A stretch of DNA of 64,000 nt from Ascaphus truei (taxonomy: Eukaryota > Chordata > Amphibia > Anura > Ascaphidae), in the NCBI GenBank assembly GCA_036426205.1, contig WSYH01000145.1, forward strand, positions 99,928-163,927, in the 5' to 3' direction. Of this stretch, positions 11,391-21,493 are shown one piece after another. Under the pieces are notes generated by a model. That model was not told where the DNA came from. It made no database searches and saw only the letters and a list, made by a program, of their open reading frames with translations. The first letter of the stretch is position 1; each line of letters begins with the position of its first letter. The translations under genes were made by a program, and so were the position numbers.

Positions 11391-12215
11391 AGCTAACACA
11401 AGATATAAATCATGAAACATGGAGAGGACAAAGTGCATGTGCAGACATCAGATATCAAACAATTAATGTGAGATCATGAATTGTGAAACAAAGTAAATAT
11501 GTAGATATCAGATGTCAAACAGTTAATGAGTATAAGCAAACCCTCTGTCAACAGCTCCTCGTGCCCTGTGGAGTGCTTGGGACTGAGCTAACTGAGTTCA
11601 TTGCTATAAGTAGTGGAGAGAATTGCCGTCTCACATCGTCTGGCTGGTGACGTCACTCACAAGGTCCACCTCTAAGAGCTGTAGACGTGGCATGCCTAGA
11701 AGGCGCATGAGCAGACTTCTCTCCTTCACTGCTCGTGAGGAGTGTCACTGCGCATGCACGAGATCCCGTAGTGGTAGTCCTGCAACAGCTTAGCGTGCGA
11801 TCGTGTCTCTGGTGCCTTTGGAGATGTGTAGTGATCGCGTTCCTGCTGATCATTCACTGCGCATGCGTGAGGTCCCGATTTCACAGTGCATGATCTGTGC
11901 AGCATCCGAGGAGACTGGAAGGATGTGATGCTTGTGTTAATGCTGGTAGCACTTAACACTCTGCACAAACACACTGGACACTCCTGTAGAGACTCCCAAA
12001 CCAGACAAATATAGATAAAAGGCAAAATATAAATATTAAAGCAGTGACAAGCTACTGAGGTATATACCTAAATAGCTAAAAATAGACAGACAGCCCCCTA
12101 GTGAAAAGAGACCAAATAAAAAAGGCTAAAAATAAGGCTAAAAAATGACATCCACACCTAAGCACCACAGACGAGTCAAGACTCCTCAAGGGTATAATAA
12201 TGTAAAAGAACCCAC
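11391..12215. other. PLE flank, possible terminal-repeat remnants
   Basis: A ~50-bp segment is duplicated (near 11420-11470 and 11480-11530). NRF1-like sites occur near 11750 and 11857. Minus-strand CTTGAGGAGTCTTGACTCG near 12170-12195 resembles a hammerhead helix II region that has lost GAAA. No gene is seen. Confidence 0.35.
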
Positions 12216-12220
12216 AGCGG

Positions 12221-12559
12221 TTGAGTTTTTCAGTCAGAGTGCTGTCTATCACCCCCTTTTCTCCCATTAAAGGCATGTATCGCTGCCAAGGCTGCAAAGC
12301 CTGCAAGCATGTCATTATAGCAAAGACTTTTGTGAATCATGACAATACGCAGCATTTTAGTGTGGACAGTTTTATTAATTGTAGAACCACCAACGTGATA
12401 TATCTCATTACCTGCAACTGTGGTAAGAGGTATGTAGGCAAAACCACCAGACAGCTTCGGAGACGTATACTTGAACATGTCAACTCTGTCAAGCATTCCA
12501 ATGAAACCCCAGTTGCAAGGCATGTCACACAATTTCACAATGGTGATGTAAACTGGTGA
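12221..12559 (+). pseudogene. PLE zinc-finger + GIY-YIG endonuclease fragment
   Basis: One open frame encodes a CxxCxxC knot (RCQGCKACKHV), a linker, then VIYLITCNCGKRYVGKT and RRRILEHVNSV. The last two are the GIY-YIG core (Tyr...Tyr-Val-Gly) and its following Arg/Glu helix, as found at the C terminus of Neptune-type PLEs. No RT precedes it on this strand, so it is a truncated fragment, inverted relative to the PLE at 9.2-11.4 kb. The nuclease would nick target DNA to prime reverse transcription. Confidence 0.85.
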
Positions 12560-13540
12560 TGTAAACATTCATGGGTATATACCAACTAATATGCACTGCT
12601 AGGGGTGGCAATATTGATCAGATGTTGCTATGTATTGAAACTGAGTGGATTTATAAGCTTAAAACAAGGAGCATCACCACCAATGACAGGCTTCCAATCT
12701 CGTTGTCTGACGAGGACGGCAATGGCACCTCCGCTAGGGAACCACATCTTGTCCTCGCGGCACCGCCAGTGTATATGGGTACAAAACGGGCCCGCTCTGT
12801 TACCTCCACTGCGGTTGCTCTCCTCTCCGTCGGGGCACATCTTAGTAGCTGGGCCTGGATCCCTACCGCAGGGGTGATATATGAGACCAGGGCAACCTTC
12901 GCATCCGCCTCCTCCACTTCGATCAGCATCACTGGAGAGGCCTCTCGCAGCATCACAATAGTAGGGTATGGCTCGGTAGGCCAGAGGTAGAAAATGCCAC
13001 ACTGTTGGCACCATGCTGTCGTACTCGGCGCAGGCCCGGGTGACCTGCATTGTATGTACAGGCACCGCAGATACTCGTAGCCATCAACCTCGACAACCAG
13101 GAAGCCTCCTGGAAGCTGATAAGTAGTCACGCTTAAATCAGCCATCTTTTGCGCAGGGGTTCATTCAATCAGCTTGCTTGCTCTACAACCAACAGTGAGG
13201 TTTCTGAGTCTCACTTCCTCCTTCAGCTTGGGAGGAACACTGTGATTGGCTCTTGGCATGCCCCCTCCCTCTGGTGGATGGTAGAGGCGGGGCACTCTTT
13301 CTCTTTGGGTGACGTGGGCTCGTCCTTTGTCCTGTCACTGCACAGGTGGGTGCGGCCACAGCTTTCGCGCCGCTCCCTTCTTTTAGGTGGGGTTCTGGTT
13401 TTGGCGCCAAACCCTTGCACATCTCTCTCCACATCTCTCACACAGACTGCTTGCACGCAGCACGTGCGCGATCTAGGCTTGGCGGGAGTTGCCATTTTGG
13501 ATCGGCTGCAACACGCGTTGCAGTGAATGGCCCTTTAGTC
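12560..13540. other. GC/CpG-rich stretch with overlapping open frames
   Basis: Open frames on both strands overlap (minus 13145-12651, 164 codons, starting MADLSVTTYQLPGG; plus 12571-12990). The minus frame starts with a good ATG but shows no domain I recognise. High CpG content by itself lengthens open frames. It could be a first exon with a CpG island, or repeat DNA. I do not assign a function. Confidence 0.3.
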
Positions 13541-14285
13541 GCCATTTTAACCTCCTCCATGCCCTGCAGAGCACATGTATCTATTGCTGCCATCTTTAGT
13601 GAACCCACTAAGCCCACGATAGCGCCACTCTCAGTGCCTGAAGTGCAACTTGTTCCTATGCACTCACTACACGCAATGTTGCTCTAACCAGTGATAAAAA
13701 CGCATGGCATATCCCAGGCTAGGCAGAACTCTCTCCTTGTACACCGCACTTGCTGACGGTTCATTACAAGCACTCTGTGGTGTGTATTCTGGATACTGGC
13801 TAGTATACTGGGACTTCCAGCAGTACTTGGCGTAGTACTTCCTGTCCCAAGTTAACCAGGCTACCCCAATAGGCATCCTACACTATCAAGGTGACTAGGA
13901 CAGCTATAGCCGAGTGTACCCAAATCTACATCACCCTCTCAGGGCACCTAGGGTGTACTGTGCCAGAGAGCAGTCCCTCCTGACTACCCCTAGTCTCCAT
14001 TAATGCCCATCTTTCTGCAGCACTTGCTCTGAAAGTGTACATACTACTTCCAGTCCTGCTTTGCTGAAAACCTGTCCTGATTCTCTCAGCAGCACCTCCA
14101 ATTGTAGCCCACGGCGGCCCCCCCCCCCAACCTCACATCGGGTACCCTAGGGTGTCTGAAGGTCTGGCTATGTGACTGAGTGTGGTGCATACCTGCTGGC
14201 AACAAGATAGCCTGAGTCTCCCGCGGTGACATGGGGGACAACAGGACAGGTTTCTGGGGTTGTGCCTCCATTCTCCTCAATGGTG
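13541..14285 (+). repeat. LTR-like dispersed repeat
   Basis: The end part (14110-14240), with 'aacctcacatcggg', 'tggtgcatacctgctggcaac' and 'gagtctcccgcggtgac', shares order with 42310-42420 and with the minus strand of 25980-26098. These look like copies of one LTR family. No internal coding region is visible. Confidence 0.4.
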
Positions 14286-14660
14286 CCATGAAGCAACCTT
14301 AAGCCTATAGGGGACCATGTTAATGGTTTGGAAGCAAGAGGTGGCACTGTGTGCTCATTTGCATGTCATTTCCCAGAATCCCTTGCTGCAGTGGAAGTGC
14401 TGGGTGATAATCGTGAAAGGTGGGGTTGCAGACCTCTCTAAGACATGCAAATGAGCATACAGTAATATTTCCATTTGCTATATGCTTTTCTGTGGAGGGT
14501 TTTTGTCACTTTTTTTACCCACCATAACTTAACTAAGTATGGTAAAACCTATCCTTCATTTTTGCATAGCCAGTATAACCAACCCCACACCGATGAGACC
14601 CATTAAGGTCGAAAGACATTAACATCTTGTATGGCACAAAGTTGCAAGTGGTTCAAACAT
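14286..14660 (+). repeat. Hammerhead-bearing repeat, one unit
   Basis: The unit runs through 'taagcctatagggga', 'gtgtgctcatttgcatg', 'cttgctgcagtggaagtgct' and 'gacatgcaaatgagcatac' to a hammerhead core near 14590. It is collinear with the reverse complement of 18340-19017. Confidence 0.75.
14583..14635 (+). ncRNA. Broken hammerhead ribozyme motif
   Basis: Helix I strand CCCCACA, core CCGATGA (U4 changed to C), helix II GACC/GGTC with loop CATTAA, and GAAA (14611-14614) are present. After GAAA the sequence departs from the family: there is no GUC and no partner for helix I. Cleavage is not expected. Confidence 0.45.
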
Positions 14661-14761
14661 TGATATATTGTATCTATTTAAATTGTGCATAAGTAGAGGT
14701 GCAATTCTCACCCCCTTCAATGGTATATTGTCATATTAACCCTCTGTTGACAAATCTACTT

Positions 14762-15012
14762 TAAAATAATAATAATAGCATGTTCTTGTATAGCGCTGCT
14801 AGTTATACGCAGGGCTTTACAGAGACATTTTGCAGGCACAGGTCCCTGCCCCGTAGAGCTTACAATCTATGGTTTTGGTGCCTGAGGCACAAGGAGATAA
14901 TGTGACTTGCCCAAGGTCACAAGGAGCCAACACCGGGAATTGAACCAGGCTCACCTGCTTCAAACTCTCAGTGCCTGTCAGTGTCATTACTCACTGAGCC
15001 ACTCCCTCTCCT
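14762..15012 (-). mobile_element. tRNA-derived SINE with L2-like tail (MIR/CORE-like)
   Basis: On the minus strand a Pol III box A (TGGCTCAGTGAG, about 15003-14992) and box B (GGTTCAATTCCC, 14946-14935) sit at tRNA spacing. A core 'cttgggcaagtcac' follows, then a 3' tail 'gcgctatacaagaacatgc' ending in ATT repeats. That tail resembles L2 LINE ends, which recruit L2 reverse transcriptase. The call is from the promoter boxes and tail; the exact SINE family is not determined. Confidence 0.7.
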
Positions 15013-15158
15013 ACATTGTTTTATTTCTAAAATTTGCGCCTGGTGCAACTGATATCATTGATATCTTTTGGCTTTTGTGTTAAAGCCTGCATTGGGGCTG
15101 CATTGTTTAGATATTGACTTTTAACCATACTTTTTGCGCACCTGATATTAACTAGAAT

Positions 15159-15182
15159 ATATATATATATATATATATATAT
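15159..15182. repeat. (AT)n microsatellite
   Basis: A pure AT run directly precedes the hammerhead-bearing terminal repeat. Confidence 0.9.
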
Positions 15183-15594
15183 TCCCCTGATGAAATCCGC
15201 TGTGACGGAAGAAATGCGTAGGGTCACATGGTACTAGCAAGCTACGGAGATCAAGTGAAGTGCCCAGCAGTGCATACGCCAGAGAGAAAGAGAGGAAGTG
15301 TCCTGAATTGCTCTTTGTCGACAAGACTTTCACAGACCAGGAATAGCAGGCTGCAATCTCGGGTTGCTGGGGGAATCTGGAAACGGTGACACAGAAGCAG
15401 GGAGGTCTTACAAAGATATACCCAACGACTGAGCTTTCTGATTGTGGTCTGGCGACTTGTTGGTGCATGAGCTTGCTCATACAACGCTTTATATCTTGTG
15501 GCATATTGTGAGTTTGCATTTGTCTCAGTTCATGTTATTAAAACCTTGTTCTCAGATTTTACACAAGGATCGGGCGCTTCTTTCTCTTCTCTAA
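15183..15594 (+). repeat. Solo PLE-type terminal repeat with hammerhead
   Basis: The segment begins with a hammerhead-like motif and ends with 'ggatcgggcgcttctttctc' before an AT run. The PLE terminal repeats at 39-41 kb have the same order: hammerhead first, 'ggtgcgcttctgtgttta' at the end. No coding sequence is attached, so I call a solo terminal repeat by analogy. Confidence 0.5.
15184..15223 (+). ncRNA. Hammerhead ribozyme-like motif
   Basis: CCC/GGG helix I (15184-15186 with 15221-15223), CTGATGA (15187-15193), helix II TCCG/CGGA with unpaired A residues at its base, GAAA (15211-15214), short helix III ATGCGT and A at position 17. All invariant core bases are present. The unpaired A residues next to the core depart from the classical fold. 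Confidence 0.55.
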
Positions 15595-15596
15595 TA

Positions 15597-15630
<34 letters not shown>
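15595..15630. repeat. (AT)n microsatellite
   Basis: A pure AT run separates the solo terminal repeat from the next element. Confidence 0.9.
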
Positions 15631-15631
<1 letters not shown>

Positions 15632-15708
15632 AAAGAACAAATTTGCAGCACTTACGAATAGAAAAAAAAATGTAATTTAATCCAAAATCATCAGGCAGAC
15701 AAAACTGC

Positions 15709-15752
15709 AGAGCGACGTACGTTTCAGGCCCCTTGGTCTTTTCTCAAGCTCT
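15709..15752 (-). ncRNA. Hammerhead-like motif with TTGAGAA core
   Basis: On the minus strand, helix I AGAGC/GCTCT is perfect, helix II AGACC/GGCCT nearly so, then GAAA, palindromic helix III ACGTACGT and C17. The core reads TTGAGAA where the consensus is CUGANGA: C3 and G8 are both changed. Both bases are needed in classical hammerheads, so this site may be dead or a divergent form. Confidence 0.45.
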
Positions 15753-16743
15753 GTGACAACAACATACACAGCACAACATATATAGGGGCGGTGAGTACAT
15801 CAAAAAGTGACACAGACATAATTGCACAATGAGCCACAGCTGCATAGTAAAGACTAATCATGAGATTTCATCTCTGTATATTAGGGAGTTTAGCTTTAGT
15901 TCCCTATTTTTTCCTTTATCTGGTCTCTCTCCCATTCCCCTTTTTGATCACTTATCTTTTTCATTAGATTTTTATTATTTTCAGTTAGTGTTGTTTTGTG
16001 TGTTATGTTATGTGAAATGACCCACCATCACTCTGACACTTCTTCACTGACTGAGAATAGATATAGAACATGAATTTGTGGTGGTGCATTTAGGGAAACT
16101 ATGTCAGTTTTCATGAGATCTTTATTATTTTATTGTTTTATGATGTGCTTGGTATGTGCCACATTGCCTTTAAGCTGCAGGAGTGACTATAATTTAGTCT
16201 GTGCTATTATTCGGGATCTTTTAGGTCTCCGGGAGCCTCTACATATGCTATTGAGGCTTTATGTTTACACTGACGCTTAGGTCTGCGCATGCGCGAGACG
16301 TCTGACAGTGCGGCCGGTTGCTAGTGACGCGAGTGGGGCTCTGAGTGAGTGTCCTGAATGATCGGGACAGGGGGGACTGATGGAGTAAGTTCTACTTTAT
16401 ATTCAGCAACTATATTAAGGCATGACACTATTATGCAAGTCTGTCCCTGGCCCTAGATTCTCCCTGTGACTTAATAGGCTTCCACTATGATAGGTATAGG
16501 ATGAGGCATGCACAGTGATACTGATTATAGTGACAGGTTAGTTTATGCAGGTGGTTTCACTGGATTCATTATGTGCCTGGCGCCTGCTTCTGACATTTAC
16601 TATGCTTTCCAGTGTATTCAGCAACTGCAGTCTCATGATTAGTCTTTACTATGCAGCTGTGGCTCATTGTGCAATTATGTCTGTGTCACTTTTTGATGTG
16701 CTCACTGCCCCTATGTATGTTGTGCTGTGTATGTTGTTGCCAC

Positions 16744-16787
16744 AGAGCTTGATAAAAGACCAAGGGGTCTGAAACATACATCGCTCT
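16744..16787 (+). ncRNA. Hammerhead-like motif with TTGATAA core
   Basis: Helix I AGAGC/GCTCT (16744-16748 with 16783-16787), core TTGATAA, one extra A, helix II AGACC/GGTCT with loop AAGG, GAAA (16771-16774), helix III ACATACAT and C17 (16782). It lies in the arm opposite to the site at 15709 and shares its unusual core, so the two are not independent. Confidence 0.45.
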
Positions 16788-16949
16788 GGAGTTTTTTTCT
16801 GACTGCCGGATGATTTTGGATTACATTACATTTTTTTCTATTCGTGAGTGCTGCAGATTTGTTATTTTCTATATCTTTGGGCTGGCTAGTGTTCCCTGTC
16901 CGTCTGCAAGCACCTGGACTAATGATAAGTATACTTTAACTTTTATTTA

Positions 16950-18120
16950 TGTAGCCCTGTTTCCCCCTAAACAAGATGGCTACTGGTGCTGACCTTTACC
17001 TGTTGGCTCACAGGGGCCTAAGCCTCCACCACGGGGAGCCTGGGGTGATATACTTACAACCTTGGTGCAGCGCCTCCACCTGAGAAAGATTCCAACGTAG
17101 AGGGAGGAGAGGGAGGAGCCTCTCACAGGACCCAAACAATGAATAGACACAATGTAAAATAGGAAGGCCTTTACTGTAACATATCTTATACTCTATAATG
17201 TCTTATAACTCTATATGACTAAAGGTACAAATACCCACACGCCTCACACGACTGGATCCCTCCACTGTGTAACCCACACTGTGTCCAGAGAATCCCAGTC
17301 CCACCCACACCCAATGTGTGTGACCGCGCGGCCCACTAAATGGAGTGTTGTAGTTGGTGCACTTTCTTTATGGTACTACCTGCTGGGTGCTCCAGCACCC
17401 AGGTGCGCCAACTGAACGGACAAGGGATCAGCTGATTGAACGATAGCCTCCACGACGAGTCTGCCTCCGCGTGGGGTGGTATCCCGCTGGAGTGTCCCAC
17501 CTTGATGACAGCCTTTGTCAGCCGGAATGATCTGGTCCCAGATCAACTTATCAGATCTGTGCAACTTGCAGCTATGTCCCTGATCTACTTACTAGCTAGT
17601 GGGGCAGTGTCCCTACCTAAAGGCCTGTCCCTGTAGCAGCCACAAACTAAATGGTTGAGTCAGGGCCTAGCTGGGGCCTAGCGAAAATCTGGACTCGAGC
17701 AGAGGGTCACAGACACCTGCTCACACACCTCCTAACCCTGTCCTGTCCCAACATCGACTGCTACTCCCTCTTCCAGCACGCAAAATAGTATCTCCTCTTC
17801 AGGAGACCCAGCCGCGCAATTGGCTTCCTGGCATCATGTGGTACTCCTGCCCCTAAGCACTATGGGGCTTGTAGTCCCCGGGGAACCTATGCCTATGGGC
17901 CACAGCGTGCGTTCACTCCACCGCCCATGCGCAACACTTCAATGGCCGCCACACACTCTCTGCCATGTGCGAGTCTCGCACACACATACACAATTCAAAC
18001 ATGGTGGTGCCCTGCAGAGGGGGCTGCCGTGAGCCCACCACCACCCGCAACCACCCTGCAGCAGCGGAGGTAGGGGAGAGAGAGAGCAGAGGACTGGGGA
18101 GCCAGAGGGGACCAGGCTAC
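16950..18120. repeat. LTR-like repeat region
   Basis: 'ccctgtttccccct' followed by 'cctgttggctcacaggggcc' resembles the start of the LTR-like copy at 42.3 kb. A ZNF143-like word (minus ACTACAAGCCCCA, about 17860-17876) and an NRF1 half-site near 17927 occur in the distal part. I see no coding sequence. Confidence 0.35.
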
Positions 18121-18149
18121 ATATATATGTTTGTGTGCACCCAGCATCT

Positions 18150-18155
18150 ATTTTG

Positions 18156-18201
<46 letters not shown>

Positions 18202-18325
18202 TACTACACACACACCCACACACACACACATAACACACACAATTAGAAGAAAAGTCTCCCACAGTAGCACCCTGGTATACCAAAATAATCAATATATATT
18301 ATATATATATATATATATAATATAT
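18150..18325. repeat. AT and CA microsatellites
   Basis: (AT)n at about 18155-18200 is followed by (CA)n to 18240 and another AT run at 18290-18325, bordering the hammerhead repeat dimer. Confidence 0.9.
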
Positions 18326-18565
18326 TTTGCAAATACACTGTATGCTCATCTGCATGTCTTAGGCAGGTCTGCAACTCCGCCTTTCCCCATCATCACCCCA
18401 GCATACAGCACTTCCACTGCAGCAAGGATTCTGGAAATGACATGCAATGAGCACACGTGTCACTTTTTTGCCTCAAAAACCATTTTTAACATGATTCCCT
18501 ATAGGCTTAGCTTGCTGCAGGTCACAGCTTTGAGCACAGCCAGGGTTAAGGTGCATACCCAGAAA

Positions 18566-18614
18566 ACCACCCACGACAGCTGTTTCGACATTGATTGGTC
18601 TCATCAGTGTGGTT
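18566..18614 (-). ncRNA. Hammerhead ribozyme motif, dimer copy 1
   Basis: Minus strand: helix I AACCAC with GTGGTT in the distal part, CTGATGA, helix II GACC...TGTC (three pairs), GAAA (18583-18586), palindromic helix III ACAGCTGT and GTC (ending 18575). One base of helix I next to the cut site is lost, and helix II has a mismatch, so it is weaker than copy 2. Confidence 0.6.
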
Positions 18615-18970
18615 TGATTTTAACTGGGTATGCATGAGAGCTATGGGATAGGCTATACCATAATACTGAGTTAAGTTATGGTGAGTAAGAAAGTGAGCAA
18701 AACCCCTCCACAGGAAAGCAAATATGCAAATACAACTGTATGCTCATCTGCATGTCTTAGGCAGGTCTGCAACCCCGCCTTTCCCCATCATCACCCAGCA
18801 TACAGCACTTCCACTGCAGCAAGGGATTCTGGGAAATGACATGCAAATGAGCACACAGTGTCACTTTTTGCCTCAAAAACCATTTTTAACATGGTTCCCT
18901 ATAGGCTTAAGCTTGCAGCATGATCACAGCTTTGAGCACAGCCAGGGTTAAGGTGCATACCCAGAAAACC

Positions 18971-19017
18971 ACCCACAGACAGTTGTTTCGACCTTGATGG
19001 GTCTCATCAGTGTGGGG
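18971..19017 (-). ncRNA. Hammerhead ribozyme motif, dimer copy 2 (best in window)
   Basis: Minus strand: helix I CCCACA/TGTGGG with no mismatch, CTGATGA (19010-19004), helix II GACC/GGTC closing the loop CATCAA, GAAA (18989-18986), a three-pair helix III with a two-base loop, and GTC just before helix I. All invariant bases are present. This is a type I hammerhead with a very short helix III, a form reported in PLEs and animal retrozymes that is proposed to work best as a dimer. Confidence 0.8.
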
Positions 19018-19030
19018 TTGATTTATATAT

Positions 19031-20945
19031 ATATATATATACACACACACATTTAGGAACATACATCACCCAAGTCTTGGCCTTGGGGAATAGCACATGG
19101 TTGTACAATTAAAAAGATAATTATATTAAATCTAAAAGAAACACCAGTGCTGCCCAGACCTTTTTCAGGGTAAAGGAGAAAGGCTCAGTTGAGTGCTGAA
19201 ATGTTGATACTTTAGTAATAAACTCTTTTTATTTCTTCATAAGACCTTGAGTGCCTAATCCCATTTACTGTTACATATATGTATGCAAAAAAATCATAAC
19301 AAAGGTTGTCTGTTTGTGTGATATGACGGCGCCAGTAAGGAACCACACAGCTGGTGTTTTCATTTGTTGTGTTTTTCTGCTATCCCTATGAGAACCATGG
19401 CATACAATCCTGACAAGAAATGATTATGGGTAATGATGCAGTAATTAATATTAGGTGCTATTGATCAACCATTTCTCCAACAATTGTAAAGTAATAGGAA
19501 GAAGAACATGAGCAACTCCATCAACTCAAACTTGTATTATTATTTCAAATACAACAGAGGTTATAATAAAATATCCAATAATGTGATATGTTGCTTATAA
19601 TGTATCATCTGCTCATATCCCCTAATGTAGTCAAAAACTGGTAACTTAAATACTGAGGGTTTATTTGCTGAAGTGTTCTGGTTGCAAAGCCTTAATGAAA
19701 CAGCACCCATTTAATGAAATTAAAGGAATCTTTTAAGAACCTGAACCCTGCTTTCCCCTCCTCCCCTCCTCCCCTCTGTTCCTGCCTGCAAGAGGGATCC
19801 TCCTCTGCAAAATGTACAAATGTATAAACCATTCTACCCCAGGCTTTACCTGTTCTGAGGAGCTCTGTCCACACTATTCTGCAGTCACATCAAACCTCAG
19901 AAGACCCCTGAGTGCCAATGGAGACCAATGGAGGTGGAACTCAGAAAGAGGGGCAGAGCTCAGTGCCCCAGGAACTTTGAAACTTGATGGGACGGAAGAT
20001 CAGCCCAAGATAGTGCTCTTCCATCTCCTTGGGCCACAAAACAGATAAGCCTTGTAGGTGGATAGATTAACAATTACAAACTAGTGCAGGATAGGGATCG
20101 ATCCTGCTCCTTCCTCTGACTCAAATAATACCTGATCCCACCCTTACTTCTGCATGGAGGTGATCAGAGGGTCAGAGTGGGGAGAAGGGGTAGAACTCTA
20201 ATATTAGTTTTATTAATATATATATATTTATTTTATATAGTTTTTAATTATTATTTTATATATTTATAAAATGTCGGGGTTCTACAAATATTTTGGTACC
20301 ACTTTAAATCCAAGGCACCTCCATATTTGTGTGAGTTAAATTGTTACTGAGGGGTTTTGTAAAAAATAAATTCCCTAGACCTGTTGTACATACTGTATAT
20401 ATTAACATTGTGCTTAAAGACTTATTTTTCACTGCCAAAAAATATAAATTTCGCCTGGGTGTATTATTGTTCAGTTACATAAATACTACTGTATATATTA
20501 AATAAAATAGCAGTATGTCAAAATCTATCTAATGCTACTTTTGTGGCCGCCCACCATTTTCTCATATAAAAATATTTCCTAAACAAAAAGAAAATATAGT
20601 AAATGTTATATTTATAATGGAGAATCATATGGTGTGTAATATGACCCATTCAGAAAGTCATATTACATACTGTTTGCAAAGAAAAAAAATTCCAATATTG
20701 TTTTGCATATTGATGAGATTGCAGAGATTACAGAAGTCATATAACCTAATATGCATTTAGGACCAACCCCAAATAAAAGTTGAACAATTAAAAAACGGTG
20801 TATGAGTTAGTAAGATACACAACAAAATTGGCCACGCACATAGAAAATACATTGACTGTGAAATTATTAATTTTGTGTTTTGCAAAAGTTCACATTTGCT
20901 CTGGAATGTGCAAAAATGTACCCCATTTTGCAAAAAAAGTAGTAT
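19031..20945. other. Non-coding, AT-rich
   Basis: A CA/TA microsatellite lies at 19025-19052. A moderately GC-rich segment (19740-20050) has open frames on both strands without a recognisable domain and may be an old repeat. The rest is AT-rich with nothing identified. Confidence 0.4.
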
Positions 20946-20950
20946 GGTAT

Positions 20951-21473
20951 TGTAACAGGGAATTTATCCCTGTTCAGAATATGCCACTAATCCAGCAGTG
21001 TGTTGGTTAATTGAATCTAGCAGTTAACCAACTTCACCTGGCTGATTAGAGGTTTGGTAGAAAAAGCTTGTTCCCAGAAACAGGAAGGAAATCTTCCTCA
21101 GTACACAAGGGTGCTGACAAGAGGAAAGAGGTCTTGAGCAGCAAGGCTCTGCTTAGATCAAGACACCCAAAGACCTATATTCCTGGCCACAGGGGACCCA
21201 GAAACCTACCAGAGACTGACATGAAGGGCCACCTGCTTTAAGGTATCTCTTGAGACTTTGGGGAATAGGGTGGTAATGGGATTATCCCTCCAGCCCTGGA
21301 GAAAGGGACTGGGGAAGTAAGTTAGCCCTTAAACATATGAACATAGGCGTTTGTTGTTTTCATATGTTTTGCTGTGTTAAAAGGGACAGATGCAATAAAG
21401 CCTTATTTTCATTTCACCTTAAAAACGGTCTCCATTGCATACCTCTGCACACATCTCCTACACATCTCCTACA
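20951..21473 (+). repeat. 5' LTR
   Basis: It starts TGTAACAGGG and ends CTCCTACA. A polyadenylation-like AATAAA occurs near 21392. The last part duplicates 'cacatctccta', which makes it longer than the 3' LTR. Confidence 0.9.
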
Positions 21474-21475
21474 TA

Positions 21476-21493
21476 TGGTGTCAGATGTTGGGA
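21476..21493 (+). other. Primer binding site (tRNA-Leu-like)
   Basis: TGGTGTCAGATGTTGGGA starts two bases after the LTR. It is close to the complement of the 3' end of vertebrate tRNA-Leu (TGGTGTCAGGAGTGGG), with two or three differences. Related leaders at 53164 and 63146 have the same site. Confidence 0.75.

Larger units (their letters stand above)
15638..16861. mobile_element. 1.2-kb element with inverted PLE-type terminal repeats
   Basis: Arms 15638-15865 and 16631-16861 are inverted copies of each other at high identity, and each contains a hammerhead-like motif. The ~765-bp interior has no PLE protein, but holds an NRF1 site (16284-16295) and GC-rich promoter-like sequence. PLEs are known to carry terminal repeats in direct or inverted order. 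I infer a non-autonomous or internally deleted PLE. Confidence 0.6.
18330..19030 (-). mobile_element. Head-to-tail dimer of a hammerhead repeat (retrozyme-like)
   Basis: Two collinear copies of one unit lie head to tail on the minus strand. The hammerhead cores are 403 bp apart (18601-18607 and 19004-19010). Unit words include 'catgtcttaggcaggtctgc', 'gcatacagcacttccactgc' and 'taaccctggctgtgctcaaa' in complementary form. Known animal retrozymes are short tandem repeats of this size with type I hammerheads and short helix III, thought to spread as circular RNA copied by a PLE-type RT. No protein is encoded. Further fragments lie at 4.3, 7.4, 14.3 and 41.4 kb. Confidence 0.75.
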
